Shown here: piece after piece, positions 46,160-57,400 of the stretch
How the letters are laid out: each line of letters starts with the position of its first letter
Position numbering within the stretch: the stretch's first letter is position 1
NCBI GenBank assembly: GCA_025890175.1
Contig: JANPYM010000004.1
Span: 1,805,134-1,869,133, forward strand
Length of the DNA: 64,000 nucleotides
Direction of reading: 5' to 3'
From: Ciborinia camelliae
Taxonomy: Eukaryota; Ascomycota; Leotiomycetes; Helotiales; Sclerotiniaceae
The notes under the pieces: generated by a model
Database searches by the model: none
Seen by the model: only the letters and a program-made list of their open reading frames with translations
Told to the model about the DNA's origin: nothing
Position numbers and translations under genes: made by a program

Positions 46160-46333
46160 TCATTGTATTGCTCGAATAACTTCGTCGGCGAGGTCATCGG
46201 ATTTGAAGAAGTCCTCGAGGTGATGTTTCGACAAGAAAGTGATGTGTTGAGTGATCACAAGGTCAATTTGACGGGCCGACTGGCGTTTGTGTTGGACTTC
46301 GGCAAGACCTGAAGGAAGTTGAGAATCAGACAT
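46160..46333 (-). CDS. Possible 57-aa small protein
   Basis: An intact frame from ATG at 46333, starting MSDSQLPSGLAEVQHKRQ and ending DLADEVIRAIQ. It is charged and helix-prone, with no signal peptide. No family is recognised. It could be a true small gene, a terminal fragment, or chance. Confidence 0.3.
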   Translation of the reverse strand: MSDSQLPSGLAEVQHKRQSARQIDLVITQHITFLSKHHLEDFFKSDDLADEVIRAIQ

Positions 46334-47112
46334 CTTCTGAATTCTGAAATGGTAATTCAATTACGATACTAATATCATATGTAGTTCGCGAAGACAAATG
46401 GACAGAATAAACACTGATGGAAGTCAGATTGTCGTGAGGAAAGGAAAGAAAAGTGTGGGTTGGAAAAATGGGATATCGGAGCCGGAAAATCAAGGTTCCG
46501 AGACAGTGCACGGACTATTTGGGACCCATATGGTGTGGTCATCTTTGTTTTCCCCATCTTTCTTTCCCATCTACCTACCTGTGTTCACCGATTACCACAC
46601 ATCTTAACTTCACCTGCGTAAAAGACCTTGAGCCGCTCGAATCTACTACCTCTCTTGGTAACCAAACAAATCACTCATTTGAAAGGGTGAGTGGCATTTG
46701 AAGATCATGGTTTCCATGTGCCAAATCACTACTTCTTCACAGTCGCATCTAGGGTACGAGCGAGCCGCTTCCGCATTAGGTAGGTATTTAACCTTAAGGT
46801 TAGTTTCACGTCAAAATAAGCTTTGTAGCAGAATTTCAAAACACTAGTCTAGATCATTGCACAAGCTTTGGATTTAGCCTTGTAAGGCTCCATCTTTGTA
46901 TCCATGATGATGTCTATCCAATCAAATTTCAAAATAAGTATCCGAGCCTTGGCCCCTTTAGATTGTGGTTTGACAAGAAAGAACTACAACAGACATTTCC
47001 GACTTGGCGATGCTAAGCCTTGGGATTGTTAGTGGTAAAAGTTCGAATAGTTTCTTTTCAAGGAATGGAAAATTTTAAGCTTGTTGTGAAGTTGGAGTGA
47101 TAATCGTACGCG
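46334..47112. other. Intergenic, no gene seen
   Basis: AT-rich sequence with overlapping chance frames on both strands. Confidence 0.45.
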
Positions 47113-47120
47113 TATAAAAG
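47113..47120 (+). promoter_or_regulatory. TATA box
   Basis: TATAAAAG lies 49 bp before the ATG at 47169, a normal core-promoter position. It belongs to the small secreted-protein gene that now looks decayed. Confidence 0.5.
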
Positions 47121-47168
47121 GTGTGTACTCCCCCGGAGCTCAATATAGTTTCATCAATAATATTCATC

Positions 47169-47720
47169 ATGTATCGATACCTACCTTTTATAATTGCACT
47201 TCTAGTGACTTTCGCATCTTCTCAATCCAACTCAACCGCAAGCAGCGGAAGTGGACATTCGTACTTCGAAGAATACAATCAATACCCCAACGCCACATGA
47301 CCGGGTGTCTAGGTGGCCCAAACACCTCTTAGAACCCCGCTTACCCTCGAGTCCCCAGTTGAGATCCCCGTATCAACGTCACTGAAGTCCCATTGGACGG
47401 TAAGCAGATTGAAACGAATACAGTGATCTCGATAAGTGTGACTGATGATATTTTTGCTTTCAATTCTTTATGGAAACCTGTGTGTTTCTTTTCGGCAATG
47501 TCCCACCGAATGTGGCGGTAAAGACGGGAAAGGTACAAGATGACACCGGGCATTGTAAGACAATGAATGTTTATTGATTTATGCTTGAACAGTTTTACTT
47601 ATCCGGCACAAACGGCAAGACCGCACCTACAAGGGAAAACGCTACGAGTCCCTGTGGAGGTATGCCATTTGACATAGTAAATCGATATGCAGGATCATTG
47701 CTTGTTGGGTCTGTTGCCCT
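47169..47720 (+). pseudogene. Decayed small secreted-protein gene
   Basis: A good signal peptide (MYRYLPFIIALLVTFASSQ) starts at 47169, and the frame ends at a TGA after 43 codons (47298). Beyond it, coding-like pieces continue in other frames: GCLGGPNTS, a TAG, NPAYPRVPS, a TGA, DPRINVTEVPLDGKQIETN, then CVFLFGNVPPNVAVKTGK, and after a possible intron ATSPCGGMPFDIVNRYAG. Cys spacing and PCGG recall small secreted copper-binding-type proteins of fungi, but I cannot name the family. The TAG and TGA are one C-to-T step from CAG and CGA. I read this as a disabled effector-like or wall-protein gene that still has its TATA box. Confidence 0.45.
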
Positions 47721-48035
47721 CAGTATGTATCCCTGAGTATTTATATCTATTCTTATTCTCATCCCCACAAAAGAAAACAACCAACCCAACCCAGACGTTA
47801 CCCCAAACAAACCAAGGGACACTGTTTACAATGCTCGTTTTAAATATACTCTTTGCGGTGAGACAAATATTGAGATAATGAAGATAGGTTCTCCTGGGGA
47901 AAATATCTAATTATCAAAGTATAGCTGGGATATTGGAAACCCGGTCTTAATTGCTGTTGTGAAATCCAGCTGTTTCGACTAATTGACAACTTCAAAAACC
48001 ATTTTAAATGAAGATTTACACCATCTATACTTTCA

Positions 48036-49466
48036 CTACAAGCCGGTCTTGAATTGATCCACATTTGAAATCGAATCATTACCCCAAAATGTCCGAATGT
48101 TGTCAACAAGCAAGTCTGGAACTTCATATGCTGCAAAATGTCCACCTTTTGGATTGTTCACTTCATATGTCAGATTAGCCCATCTTTGGAGCCAGGATTT
48201 TGGCTAGAGATCTGTTAGTAAAATCATATTACTTGAACTGGGAAAGGTACATGCCGTTCTATACCCGTCTTTAGGAAAGGATGCAACCCCAACCGGGTTA
48301 GGAATAAAGATAAATCCCTCGTTCAACCAAGTTCCTGCCTAGTTATCAGTCAGTTCACACACCCGTTTGCACTGGAATACAAAAGTAGGTCATACCTTAG
48401 CAAGTTCTTTATACATTCTCATTCCCCCATATGGTCCCTGAATATAATACATCATAGCCCACGTAATAATTTCCTGCGGCGTCCACTCATAACCATCTAC
48501 ATGATTAAACATAAAATCATAAATCCAAGCCGCCAACCCCACCGGACTATCAGTCATCGCAATAGCCAACTGCTCTGGCCTCGTCTGTTGAATATCTCTA
48601 TACCCCGCATAGAACTCATTGAATCCCTGAAGCTGCTCGATCTGATAATTCTCCTCCACATCAGTCGTCCCGTTTCCATAACGTGCCATATCTGTGGAGT
48701 TTGGTGGCACGATAAAGAAATTCGAGAGGGAGGATACGATGGTAGATGGGAACTGTCCGGCCATGTACCGCAGTGTGAAACCCCCAAAGTCACCACCTTG
48801 GATTACATATTTTGGGTATCCAAGCTGTTGCGTCATGAGATTATTAAACGCCTCTCCCGTTTCGCGAAGTCCCAGACCGGGATATTCGGGGGCTGGAGAG
48901 AAGCCAAAACCGGGGAGACTGGGGGCTACGATATGAAAGGCTGGTATTGATGTATTTGGAGGGTCTGTGAGATGATTTATTATTTTACTCACTTCTAGGA
49001 ATGAGCCAGGCCAGCCGTGGATGAATAATAACGGAATTGCATCGAGGCGGGGAGATTTATGATGGATGAAGTGGAGGGGGATTGGGTAACTGTAGTTTCC
49101 GTCTGCGTAAACGGTGGTGGTGAATTGATTGAGATTTTTGTTGATTTCATCTTGAACGGAGAACCATGAATATTCATTGACCCAATAGTCGCGAATTGTG
49201 GTAGTATTGTGGCGAGGGGGGCCATCGGTGAAGTCTGGTTGATTTAAATCCGTAATGTATCGGGTGAGAGACACTTTCAATATGGTTTCACGAATGAAAT
49301 CTGGGTTGACTGATATCTTGAAGGGTTGAGGCGAGAGTCCGAACCTTGCTCTGAAGTTTTCAATTATTGAGGATAGATTATCCGGTGGAGATATTTGAGG
49401 GATTGTCAGGGAGTTGGCTTTGGTAAGGAAAAATATGGACCACGTAAAAAGATGTGAAGAAATCAT
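48036..49466 (-). CDS. Epoxide hydrolase (EHN N-terminal domain, alpha/beta hydrolase)
   Basis: Proposed as complement(48036..48203, 48255..48338, 48396..49466), 440 aa. The second intron (48204..48254) is GC-AG with a TACTAAC branch site; it is the only option that keeps frame and joins FPKDGYRT to PKSWLQRW. The start at 49466 gives a hydrophobic signal-like N-terminus; the codon at 49493 is GTG. The EHN domain (FKISVNPDFIRETILKVSLTRY) precedes the hydrolase fold. HGWPGSF (150-156) carries the oxyanion HGxP, QGGDFGGF the nucleophile D226, and GGHFAAYE the catalytic His (H407). It adds water to epoxides, for detoxification or secondary metabolism (family knowledge); secretion is inferred from the leader. 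Confidence 0.9.
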
Positions 49467-50888
49467 TTTACTTCTGAGAGTCGCTGAGATCACAAAGTTT
49501 TAAATATTGTGTCCTGTAGACATGCCTCTATTTTATACCCCAATCTTTCCTTCAGAGCCATGGCATCATGAATAATCTTGGTCGTTATAGCCAGCATTTT
49601 GTCAGCTTCGATTCGAAAGACAAACCACTGCACTTCAACAAATGAATTACTTATCATGACAAGCATTCATTTACCTTTTCCGATCAAGCTCTATATCTTC
49701 CAGTAAGACTTTAGCACATCCGTGATAGATTTATGTGCGTCTTACGAAGATACCCTATATATACAGTGGTGATTACTGCACCCGGTTTAATACCGTATGT
49801 CCAAAAACGTGATTTTTAAGTGCTTTAACGATTTCATCTAAATGAAAAAAAGAACAATTTAATCACTTTATAACGCAATAGAGTTGCAGATTGACGATTA
49901 ACTCAATATATATGGTTGATCCAATCAAATTGAATAAAAATCTCGATATTAAATACCTAGATAGTATACGGAAACCATATATGTTATAGGTTATATAATA
50001 ACTAGTTTTTATATATAAGCATTTCGTTTTTAGTTGTTATCTATAGATTTCTTATTAATTATATTATAAACATTCCTAGTATATATAAACGCAATATAAT
50101 ATTTTATTAACCTTTATCTTTTTTATATTGATAATGATTATAATAAAGGGACATATCAATTACTTGAGAAAGATATACTAACGAAGTTGAGCTTTTGAAT
50201 AATTTACTGCGGGGTAGGAAATCAGAGAATATTGGAAAAGCTTGGATAGACTTGGATCAGAATCATACACATCATATAGTACGGAATTAGATCGAGAGTT
50301 TGGTGATTACGGAAAAGTACATCCATTCCCGAAAACCATAGAATGGAATCGATATATAACAAAAATTCAACTTTACTATACAAACTTCTGAAGTCAAAAT
50401 ACATAATCTTCTAGCTTTCTTTATATGCCATCTTTCTCGACCCTCTTTCCTGCGCCTTCCCGTCACCTTCCTTTTCTCTGTGCACGCCGCTGGAAGCCTG
50501 CATGCTCTTTGCCCCTCACTCGTCTGACCGTTCACTTAACTCTTTCTTTTTCTTCGAACCTGTGCTATAGAGGCACGGTTTCCGCACCCTCTTCCTCTAA
50601 TCCTCTAATTCTCTACATCGGTCAGAAGGTCAGAAGGTCAGAATTCGCAACTCTTTTTCCAAGGAAACAATAAAGAATATTCGCTTGGCGACGTGGCTGG
50701 ATCCTGACGAACCGAACAGTTTGGGGTGGAAACACAACCTAGAGTCAAAGACGCCCCTCTTGCGAAATTTCCGTCAAACCGTTTGGACAAACGCAGCAAC
50801 CTGAGTGCCCACAGACCTTTCGATCCTCGTTAAACTTTTATTTCATTAGCAATATCTCTTACCTCCCAACCAAACCTTTTGTTCAAGA
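49467..50888. other. Intergenic with an AT-rich island
   Basis: No gene. The stretch at about 49820-50220 is almost wholly A and T, with long ATATAT/TTAAT runs, more extreme than anything else in the window. It may be a mutated repeat remnant. The right part holds the pyrimidine-rich promoter of the 910-aa gene. Confidence 0.55.
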
Positions 50889-53621
50889 ATGGCTTCCAAC
50901 GTCGACCACCAACCAGTTTCTGAGAAGGAAGTTGGCAATGCTTTAGCCAGCCCCACTATGAAAGACGTCAAATACAGAGCCATTGATGAGGCTTTACAAG
51001 CTGGAAACAACGATGAGGTAGTCCTGGCGGCGACTCGAATTTTACATAAGATGCACGATGTTGTTATGCATATCCGTGACAACAGAACCTATAGCGCAGA
51101 TGAGGCCTACGAATTCACCAGAAGCTTGCCAGTAGAGGATCGATACGACGATTTAGATCATATCATCATATCATTAGCAAGCGTGGATCTATCTTTTGAA
51201 GAATTGTTAGGATATATGATTATAGATGAGATCTACAAAGATGCTAATGTGTCGGTAAATCAGTTCAAGGCGGAGAAAAAGAATATGATTATCATCGTGA
51301 AGAGAATCCAAACTGAGCGGCAAGAGTTAATAAAATCGCTAGAAAAAGTATGGGGAGAGGAACAAAATGGTATGGCTCTCGCCAAGACCTTGATAATGAC
51401 CTTCGGGTATCTTTTTGTGAAGATCAACGAATGGGCAAAGTGCACTCCAACTCGAGCTCTTCACTTGTTCAATGGGGAGCTTATAGATCGGCTAGATAAT
51501 CTGCCTAGACAAGGAAAGACATCGACCCGTTCGTTGATGCCATCCGACATTATGAGGGCATGTTTAGTTATAGCAAAGAAAAAGAGCGAAGTCAAATGGG
51601 ACGAGGAAGCCCTTTTCCGTCTCAACCTACGCTACAATAACGTTGGCATGCTGGGCGAACCCAGTGACGAGTACGCTAGCCAGACCTTTCCACGAGACCG
51701 GATTGGAGTCGAAATTGACAGTTTCCCCAAAGTCTGCAAATGCAACAATGTGGAGATTAACAAGGGATGGTATTCGATGCTAAACGAAGGATATGTGGCA
51801 AAGGCTATCGTCTGGATGACCATGGCTGAGTTGGTAAGCAATATGCCAAAAGGACTCTGCCACTATCATTGCAATCAGTTAGCCAATGCACTTGGGCTAG
51901 AAACGACTCACATCAAGAAAGAAGACCTCTTGGGCCGACTCAAAGTAGTCTATGATCAAAAAGACATCATCGACGACATTGGCATTGATGCCAGTTACTA
52001 TACATGGCTGAGACACAATAAGCTTTACAAGAAAGAGCGAGAAGAAAAATCAATCGGCACCTTGAAGTTCAGCCCTCCTGAAACCGAAGAGCTACCACGT
52101 ACTGCCGTACCGCCCCACAAACCAAATTATACCTTACGCGAAAGAGGCTATGTTACTGGAGGACGGCTCACCATACATGATAATGACTTGAAAGTATTGG
52201 TCCGGCGGGTGGTCGATATGTACGTACATCACGACCGTCTGGCTGGTCAGTCCGCCGGTTTTGCGTACCATTGCTACTTCGCACCAATCCAACAGTTAGC
52301 AAGAAGAGACTTGAAGCTATGGTACATAGTTTGTTCGCAGCGCTTGGATGGAGAATATAGGTTGGTCACGATTCCTCGACCCATGATGATCATCCAAGAC
52401 AGCGAAAATTATAGATCTGTGTTCACCAACGGGAATGCTAGAGAAATCTTTGGGGCAGCAGGAATTGTGGCCAAGGAAAGTCAAGTGACGGGATATATCT
52501 TGCACGATCTGTGCAGTGAGGGTCAAGAGCGAAGCCAAGCTATTGATTTACTTGTACCAGCAAAGGGCAAGAGTTGGGGTTTGGAGTCGCACAGGTACTT
52601 TGACACTCAAGCCAGTCTATTTGATAAAGGCACGTGGCAAGACTTAACACCAAAAATCGGCTTCGCTCCTTTTGAAAACGCATTGAAGAAAAATGCACTT
52701 GGCTGGCAAACTCTTGACAAAAAGGAACGATCAATTATAGTTGCCCCAGGACTTCCGATGAGGATAGTCACTGATTGCGGTGATGCTACGTTTGCTGTTT
52801 CCCCTATACCATTCGCCGCTGTCAAATTCAATAAGTACGGACAAGCAGAAAACACCCTAGAAAATGGAATGTCTTACGCAGAAGTTCGGATATCGCATAC
52901 AGAGCTCCGCCCAATCTTCGACGATAATATTACAAAATTTGGGAAACACACGATACCCAAGTTTCCACCCGAAGTACGAATTCTGAACTGCCATCCTGTC
53001 GAGCAAGCTCTGGTGGGAGCACTCTCATGGGATGATCCTATGGTAGTGAAGGAGGCGCTACGTCTTTTGGCGTTACCCAAGGACCAGTTCGACAAGTTCT
53101 ATAAAACACATTCCACAAAAGCCAAAGAAGATTTGAGGAAAGCCACAAGAGAAGTCATGAAACTAGAACGAGCCTATGGAGAACGATCTTTTTTCAACAT
53201 CATGGATGAAGAAGCAGGAGGAGAACTTGTCGAGGAACCAGACGAGGATGATGAACTTGCAACTACCCGGAGGCGAGACAAAGACGACTGTATCTGCAGA
53301 CAAAAAGAAAGCACAGATCCAAGTCAAAGAAAACGCAAGAAAGTGGTTAGACCTGCTGGGAAACCTCGACAGCTCCAAGTAAGCCAAGAAGTCGGTGAAT
53401 CTTCGACCGCAGCTGGTGAAGGAGCCATCAAAATGGGCGACGAAACCGACGACCCCCAATGCCGGCAAAAACAGAAAGGCAAGGGCCGAAAGCTTAGTGG
53501 AAGCGACAACTCGATACTGCCAGCCAAGAAGAGGACAAAGCCTTCAAAGCCCTCGGCACAGGTTCCTGCGGCAGACAAACAAGCTCGAAGCAGCAGACCT
53601 TTTGGACTCTCTAAATATTAG
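50889..53621 (+). CDS. Large orphan protein with basic, nuclear-type C-terminus
   Basis: A single uninterrupted frame of 910 aa, unusual among multi-exon neighbours. I recognise no known domain. Visible parts: a helical N-terminal ~200 residues; Cys-rich spots CKCNN and CHYHC that could bind metal; a globular middle with GYVTGGRLTIHDNDLKVLVRRV and LKLWYIVCSQRLDGEYRLVTI; a last globular part (PEVRILNCHPVEQALVGALSWDD). The final ~140 residues are disordered, acidic then basic, with RKRKKVVRP and KKRTKPSKP resembling nuclear localisation signals. Codon use looks normal. No inverted repeats or integrase/transposase motifs were seen around it. It could be a lineage-specific gene or part of an unknown mobile element; function unknown. 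Confidence 0.8.
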   Translation: MASNVDHQPVSEKEVGNALASPTMKDVKYRAIDEALQAGNNDEVVLAATRILHKMHDVVMHIRDNRTYSADEAYEFTRSLPVEDRYDDLDHIIISLASVDLSFEELLGYMIIDEIYKDANVSVNQFKAEKKNMIIIVKRIQTERQELIKSLEKVWGEEQNGMALAKTLIMTFGYLFVKINEWAKCTPTRALHLFNGELIDRLDNLPRQGKTSTRSLMPSDIMRACLVIAKKKSEVKWDEEALFRLNLRYNNVGMLGEPSDEYASQTFPRDRIGVEIDSFPKVCKCNNVEINKGWYSMLNEGYVAKAIVWMTMAELVSNMPKGLCHYHCNQLANALGLETTHIKKEDLLGRLKVVYDQKDIIDDIGIDASYYTWLRHNKLYKKEREEKSIGTLKFSPPETEELPRTAVPPHKPNYTLRERGYVTGGRLTIHDNDLKVLVRRVVDMYVHHDRLAGQSAGFAYHCYFAPIQQLARRDLKLWYIVCSQRLDGEYRLVTIPRPMMIIQDSENYRSVFTNGNAREIFGAAGIVAKESQVTGYILHDLCSEGQERSQAIDLLVPAKGKSWGLESHRYFDTQASLFDKGTWQDLTPKIGFAPFENALKKNALGWQTLDKKERSIIVAPGLPMRIVTDCGDATFAVSPIPFAAVKFNKYGQAENTLENGMSYAEVRISHTELRPIFDDNITKFGKHTIPKFPPEVRILNCHPVEQALVGALSWDDPMVVKEALRLLALPKDQFDKFYKTHSTKAKEDLRKATREVMKLERAYGERSFFNIMDEEAGGELVEEPDEDDELATTRRRDKDDCICRQKESTDPSQRKRKKVVRPAGKPRQLQVSQEVGESSTAAGEGAIKMGDETDDPQCRQKQKGKGRKLSGSDNSILPAKKRTKPSKPSAQVPAADKQARSSRPFGLSKY

Positions 53622-54412
53622 TTAAAGGCTTTTGAGCTTACAGATGGACTTGTAATTGCAGCTGATTCTTGATTAACAGATGGACAGACAGTTTAATTAG
53701 TAGTTGTTAGAAGTGCGATTGTGTGGTGATCGGGACAGTCGAGAATGGGACGGAAGGGGAAGTGCGGAAACCACATGTGACTCAAAGAGACATTTATTAA
53801 TTGAATATATTTATTCTTTCCTGATAATGATTACATTTTTCCCCTTTGCCAGAGACGAATTGTAACTATTTCCAGGTACCGTCTAGGGCTGGACAGCTCT
53901 GCTGCATGTGATGTGTGTGATAGTAGTCCCACTATTTCCAGCACCTGGGCGGCTTTGGGGAAGGTAGGCAATATAAGTAGGGTAACTGATGCCCCCGCAA
54001 CAACCGCAAAATCCGACTCTACATATAATTTTAATCTGTAGGCCGAAATTCAGATGCCAAATCACGTAAACTGATCGCAATAAAATTTGGAGTTCCAGTT
54101 TTTGCTTCTGCCCCGAATCCCTTCTACTTCGTCTCAGGCATATTAACTTAAATTTCAACCCCTCTATATTAGTAAAGTAAGATTACATTTAGATTATTAT
54201 TTGAGATCGATTCATTTAATAAACTCTAGCATTTAACACCAACTTATATATTTAAATTAATTTGTATAACAAATCTATAAAGTGAAGTCTATAGCCTTTA
54301 TGTGACTAGCTATATGATATTTACTAGGCAGGGGCCGAGGCATGACAGATTCATTTACATTAAAGCAGAGTCAACTTCTTAATAATAGTGGTACAATGAA
54401 AAGCTTCATATG
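53622..54412. other. Intergenic between convergent genes
   Basis: AT-rich 3' flanks, especially 54170-54330. No gene supported; the minus frame at 53883..54158 looks like chance. Confidence 0.5.
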
Positions 54413-57400
54413 CTAATTCTCCAACCCGCAAAGAACCATCGGGTAAATACTAGTGAAGGGGTCACATATAACCGGTTCATCACCTACGTTCCCCTGGCAA
54501 GATACCGTCGGTTTACCTGGACAAATAACAACACCCGCTCCCGACCGATCTCCCTTGTAGTTACAACCATTACCCGCGCCATCCGTTGGAAGAAACCAGG
54601 TGCCTTGAGGGTAAGGAATAGGATTTGGAAGCGGATCCGTATTTGTAATATTTTGGTCCTCGATGCCCGCCTTTCCACTGATTTGGCATAAATTCACACG
54701 ACTTAAATTGATGTCTACCAACTTATTGACATACATATACCACAGATTTCCAGTGGACTTTTTGTTTTCATCAGTTTTATGCCAGAAGTTCATTTCAAAC
54801 ATGTTAACTGGAGTTGTAGCTTCAATCGCTGGAGTGGTTGTGGAGGCCGCGTGAGTTGATGGGAGAGTGGTTGTGGAGGCCGCGTGAGTTGATGGGAGAG
54901 TGGTCTTTGAATGTGGAGCGGGTGTAACAGTAGCGGTCGCTAGCGCTGGAAATGGCGTAGAGCTTTCACTACCGAACCAACAATCTATCGGATTGTTGAA
55001 AGGACAAGACGAAGAAGTACCAGAGCTTGTCACAGAACCAGTTTTCTTAGTTGCGGAGGCAGATGGTAAGCTCGAGCTCTCAAAGTTATTTTGACTGCTA
55101 GACACCTTTGAGGTGACAAACTGTGTAGAGCTGACAGAATTATTGGATATTTGCTGGCTCCCGGTCGCAAACACACTCGAACTGTACTGAGCCGCAGACC
55201 AAGATAATTCCATCGAGATATCTGAGCTCGCATCCAGACTCCCTGATGCCGTAGCGAACGCCTTGGCAAGCTCCGATTGTATTGCTTCTTGTATGCTGAT
55301 GTAGTCTAATGGTACCGAATGTTCGTATGCAGTTTGTGTGTTCGTGGCGTTTACTGAAGATATCGTAGATGAGGTAGTTGCGGTTCGGGAACATGCGGAT
55401 ATTGTTGAGCATACGGTGCTACATCTTTGAGTGCTGCCAGCGGAAACGGCGCAGGAGGCTATACATGAAGATACAGCCGAGGCGCTACATGTGGATGATG
55501 CTATGGATGTAGTCGTTGCGGTTCCAGAACATGTCGTTATCGTCGAACAGACTGATGTGCAACCATGAGTGACGGTTCCGGAAATAGCGCAAGAGTTTGT
55601 GCAACGTGGAACTGCCGATGGTCTACAAGTGGATGAAGATGATGATAACGAAGAAGTTGATGTTGAAGATCTCTTCGAGCTCTTATCTTCATCGGGATTA
55701 TCTGGAAATGACTCTTGAGGAGGGTATATATCAAATGTTAACCAATCAGGCAGCGGCAATTTGATACCTTTGACAATCGGAAATACAAGATGACATGCAT
55801 CGTCAAGAGTTCCATCGACGAGCTCGCTTGCGAAATTGAAAACTGCCCCAAAAATCCCGCCGTGATGAACTTTAGGAAGAGGTTCGCAAGCATCTTTGGG
55901 AATGGTCACTTTGACGAACGGAATCTTAATATCGTCATTGCTCTCTGAATCAGGATTCTTGACCATCACGGTAGGAAAGCTGTTCAAATTGGTGAGACTT
56001 GGAATGTAGAGGGTTGAGGCGGTGAAGATACTAAGAATATTTTCTGTTGTGCTAGGAGTGTATCCCTCCCAAAATATAGGAACCTAGAATTTTGACTGAT
56101 CAATGCTATATTCTTTGATGGGCAATTCATTAAAAGTAAAGACATATGTTCTCACTAGTTGTACATACAGTAAAGGTAGCTGTGGGGATGGAAGTAGTCG
56201 AGATTGAGCACCAAATATTGTCGACTTCATCCGTAGCTGTACACAGAGGAAGCGATGATGCATCAGATGTATATATCACAAGCGTGCTTGATTTGACAAC
56301 GGTGACAAATCCTCCAGGTTGGGTACTTGTGAGCGTAAAATCACTAAAATACCCTTCCGTTGGTGTGAGTGGATTGTTGATAGAAGAGGATGTAGTTGTG
56401 TTGTTGCCCAAAGTTAGATTACGTGATAGATTAGGTACTGTCGTGCCCGTTGGCACAATAAGAGATGTCGGAGCCGGGGAAAGTATGGATGCCGATGAAA
56501 TCTGGACGCCAGTCGATGGTAAGGAAATGTAGGATGAAAAAGCTGACTGTGCATGTGAAGCGCTAAGAAGGACAATTGAAGATGGTGAAACTATTGATGA
56601 AGTAAGTAGGATGTTTGATCCAATGAACATGGTGGTATTTGAGAGCCAGGCAGAAGATGATTTTGATGATGGATTGAAACCGGTGTTAAATGCAGGGGTG
56701 AAAGGTGTGGAATTTTGCCAGACTGGAGATAATGGTAAAGCGGGATTGGAGCCAGTATTTGCCACAGTCGGGGTCAATAACACCTGGCCGCTTATAGCGC
56801 GGGTAGATGTGAGTAATGATAATGATTCCGAGGAAGCTTTGCTATATGCGGATACGTTGGATAAGGGTGAAGTTGAAGAAGTTGCTATGGTTCCTGTAGC
56901 CTGTCGCTTGAATCTCCTCCTGGGAACTTTTGGGGGAGGTTCATTATTTGTCGAGTTGGATGTTCGCGCTCGCAATTTTCTAGTTGGAGCCCAAGTCGTA
57001 CCAACCAGTACGGTGTTAGCAAGATTCCCCGATAAATCGATTTTAATATTAGGGTCAATGGGCAAGATCTTGCCATCAGAACTGATTGTTCTCCCTTGGG
57101 TAAGTTGATGAGCACCGATACCGAAGTAAGCCCATGAGTCTGTTATACGAGTGTAAGTACATTGGCATCTAAGGACAAAGTGTGTTCTTACCTGCGTTCG
57201 TATACGCTGATTTTGGTTGACGACGGGCCAGAGGATATATGTTCTTCCATTGATATGCGCCAAGATTCCAAGCTCGGTTATCACTTATCTTTTGTGTTGC
57301 CAAGTTGTGGTTTGGATTACTCTCATCGACTGGAATAGCGTGGGTGAGCTGATTGTGGACTAAGTATTAGTGCAGCTCCTGCATCATACTCTGGTGGGAC

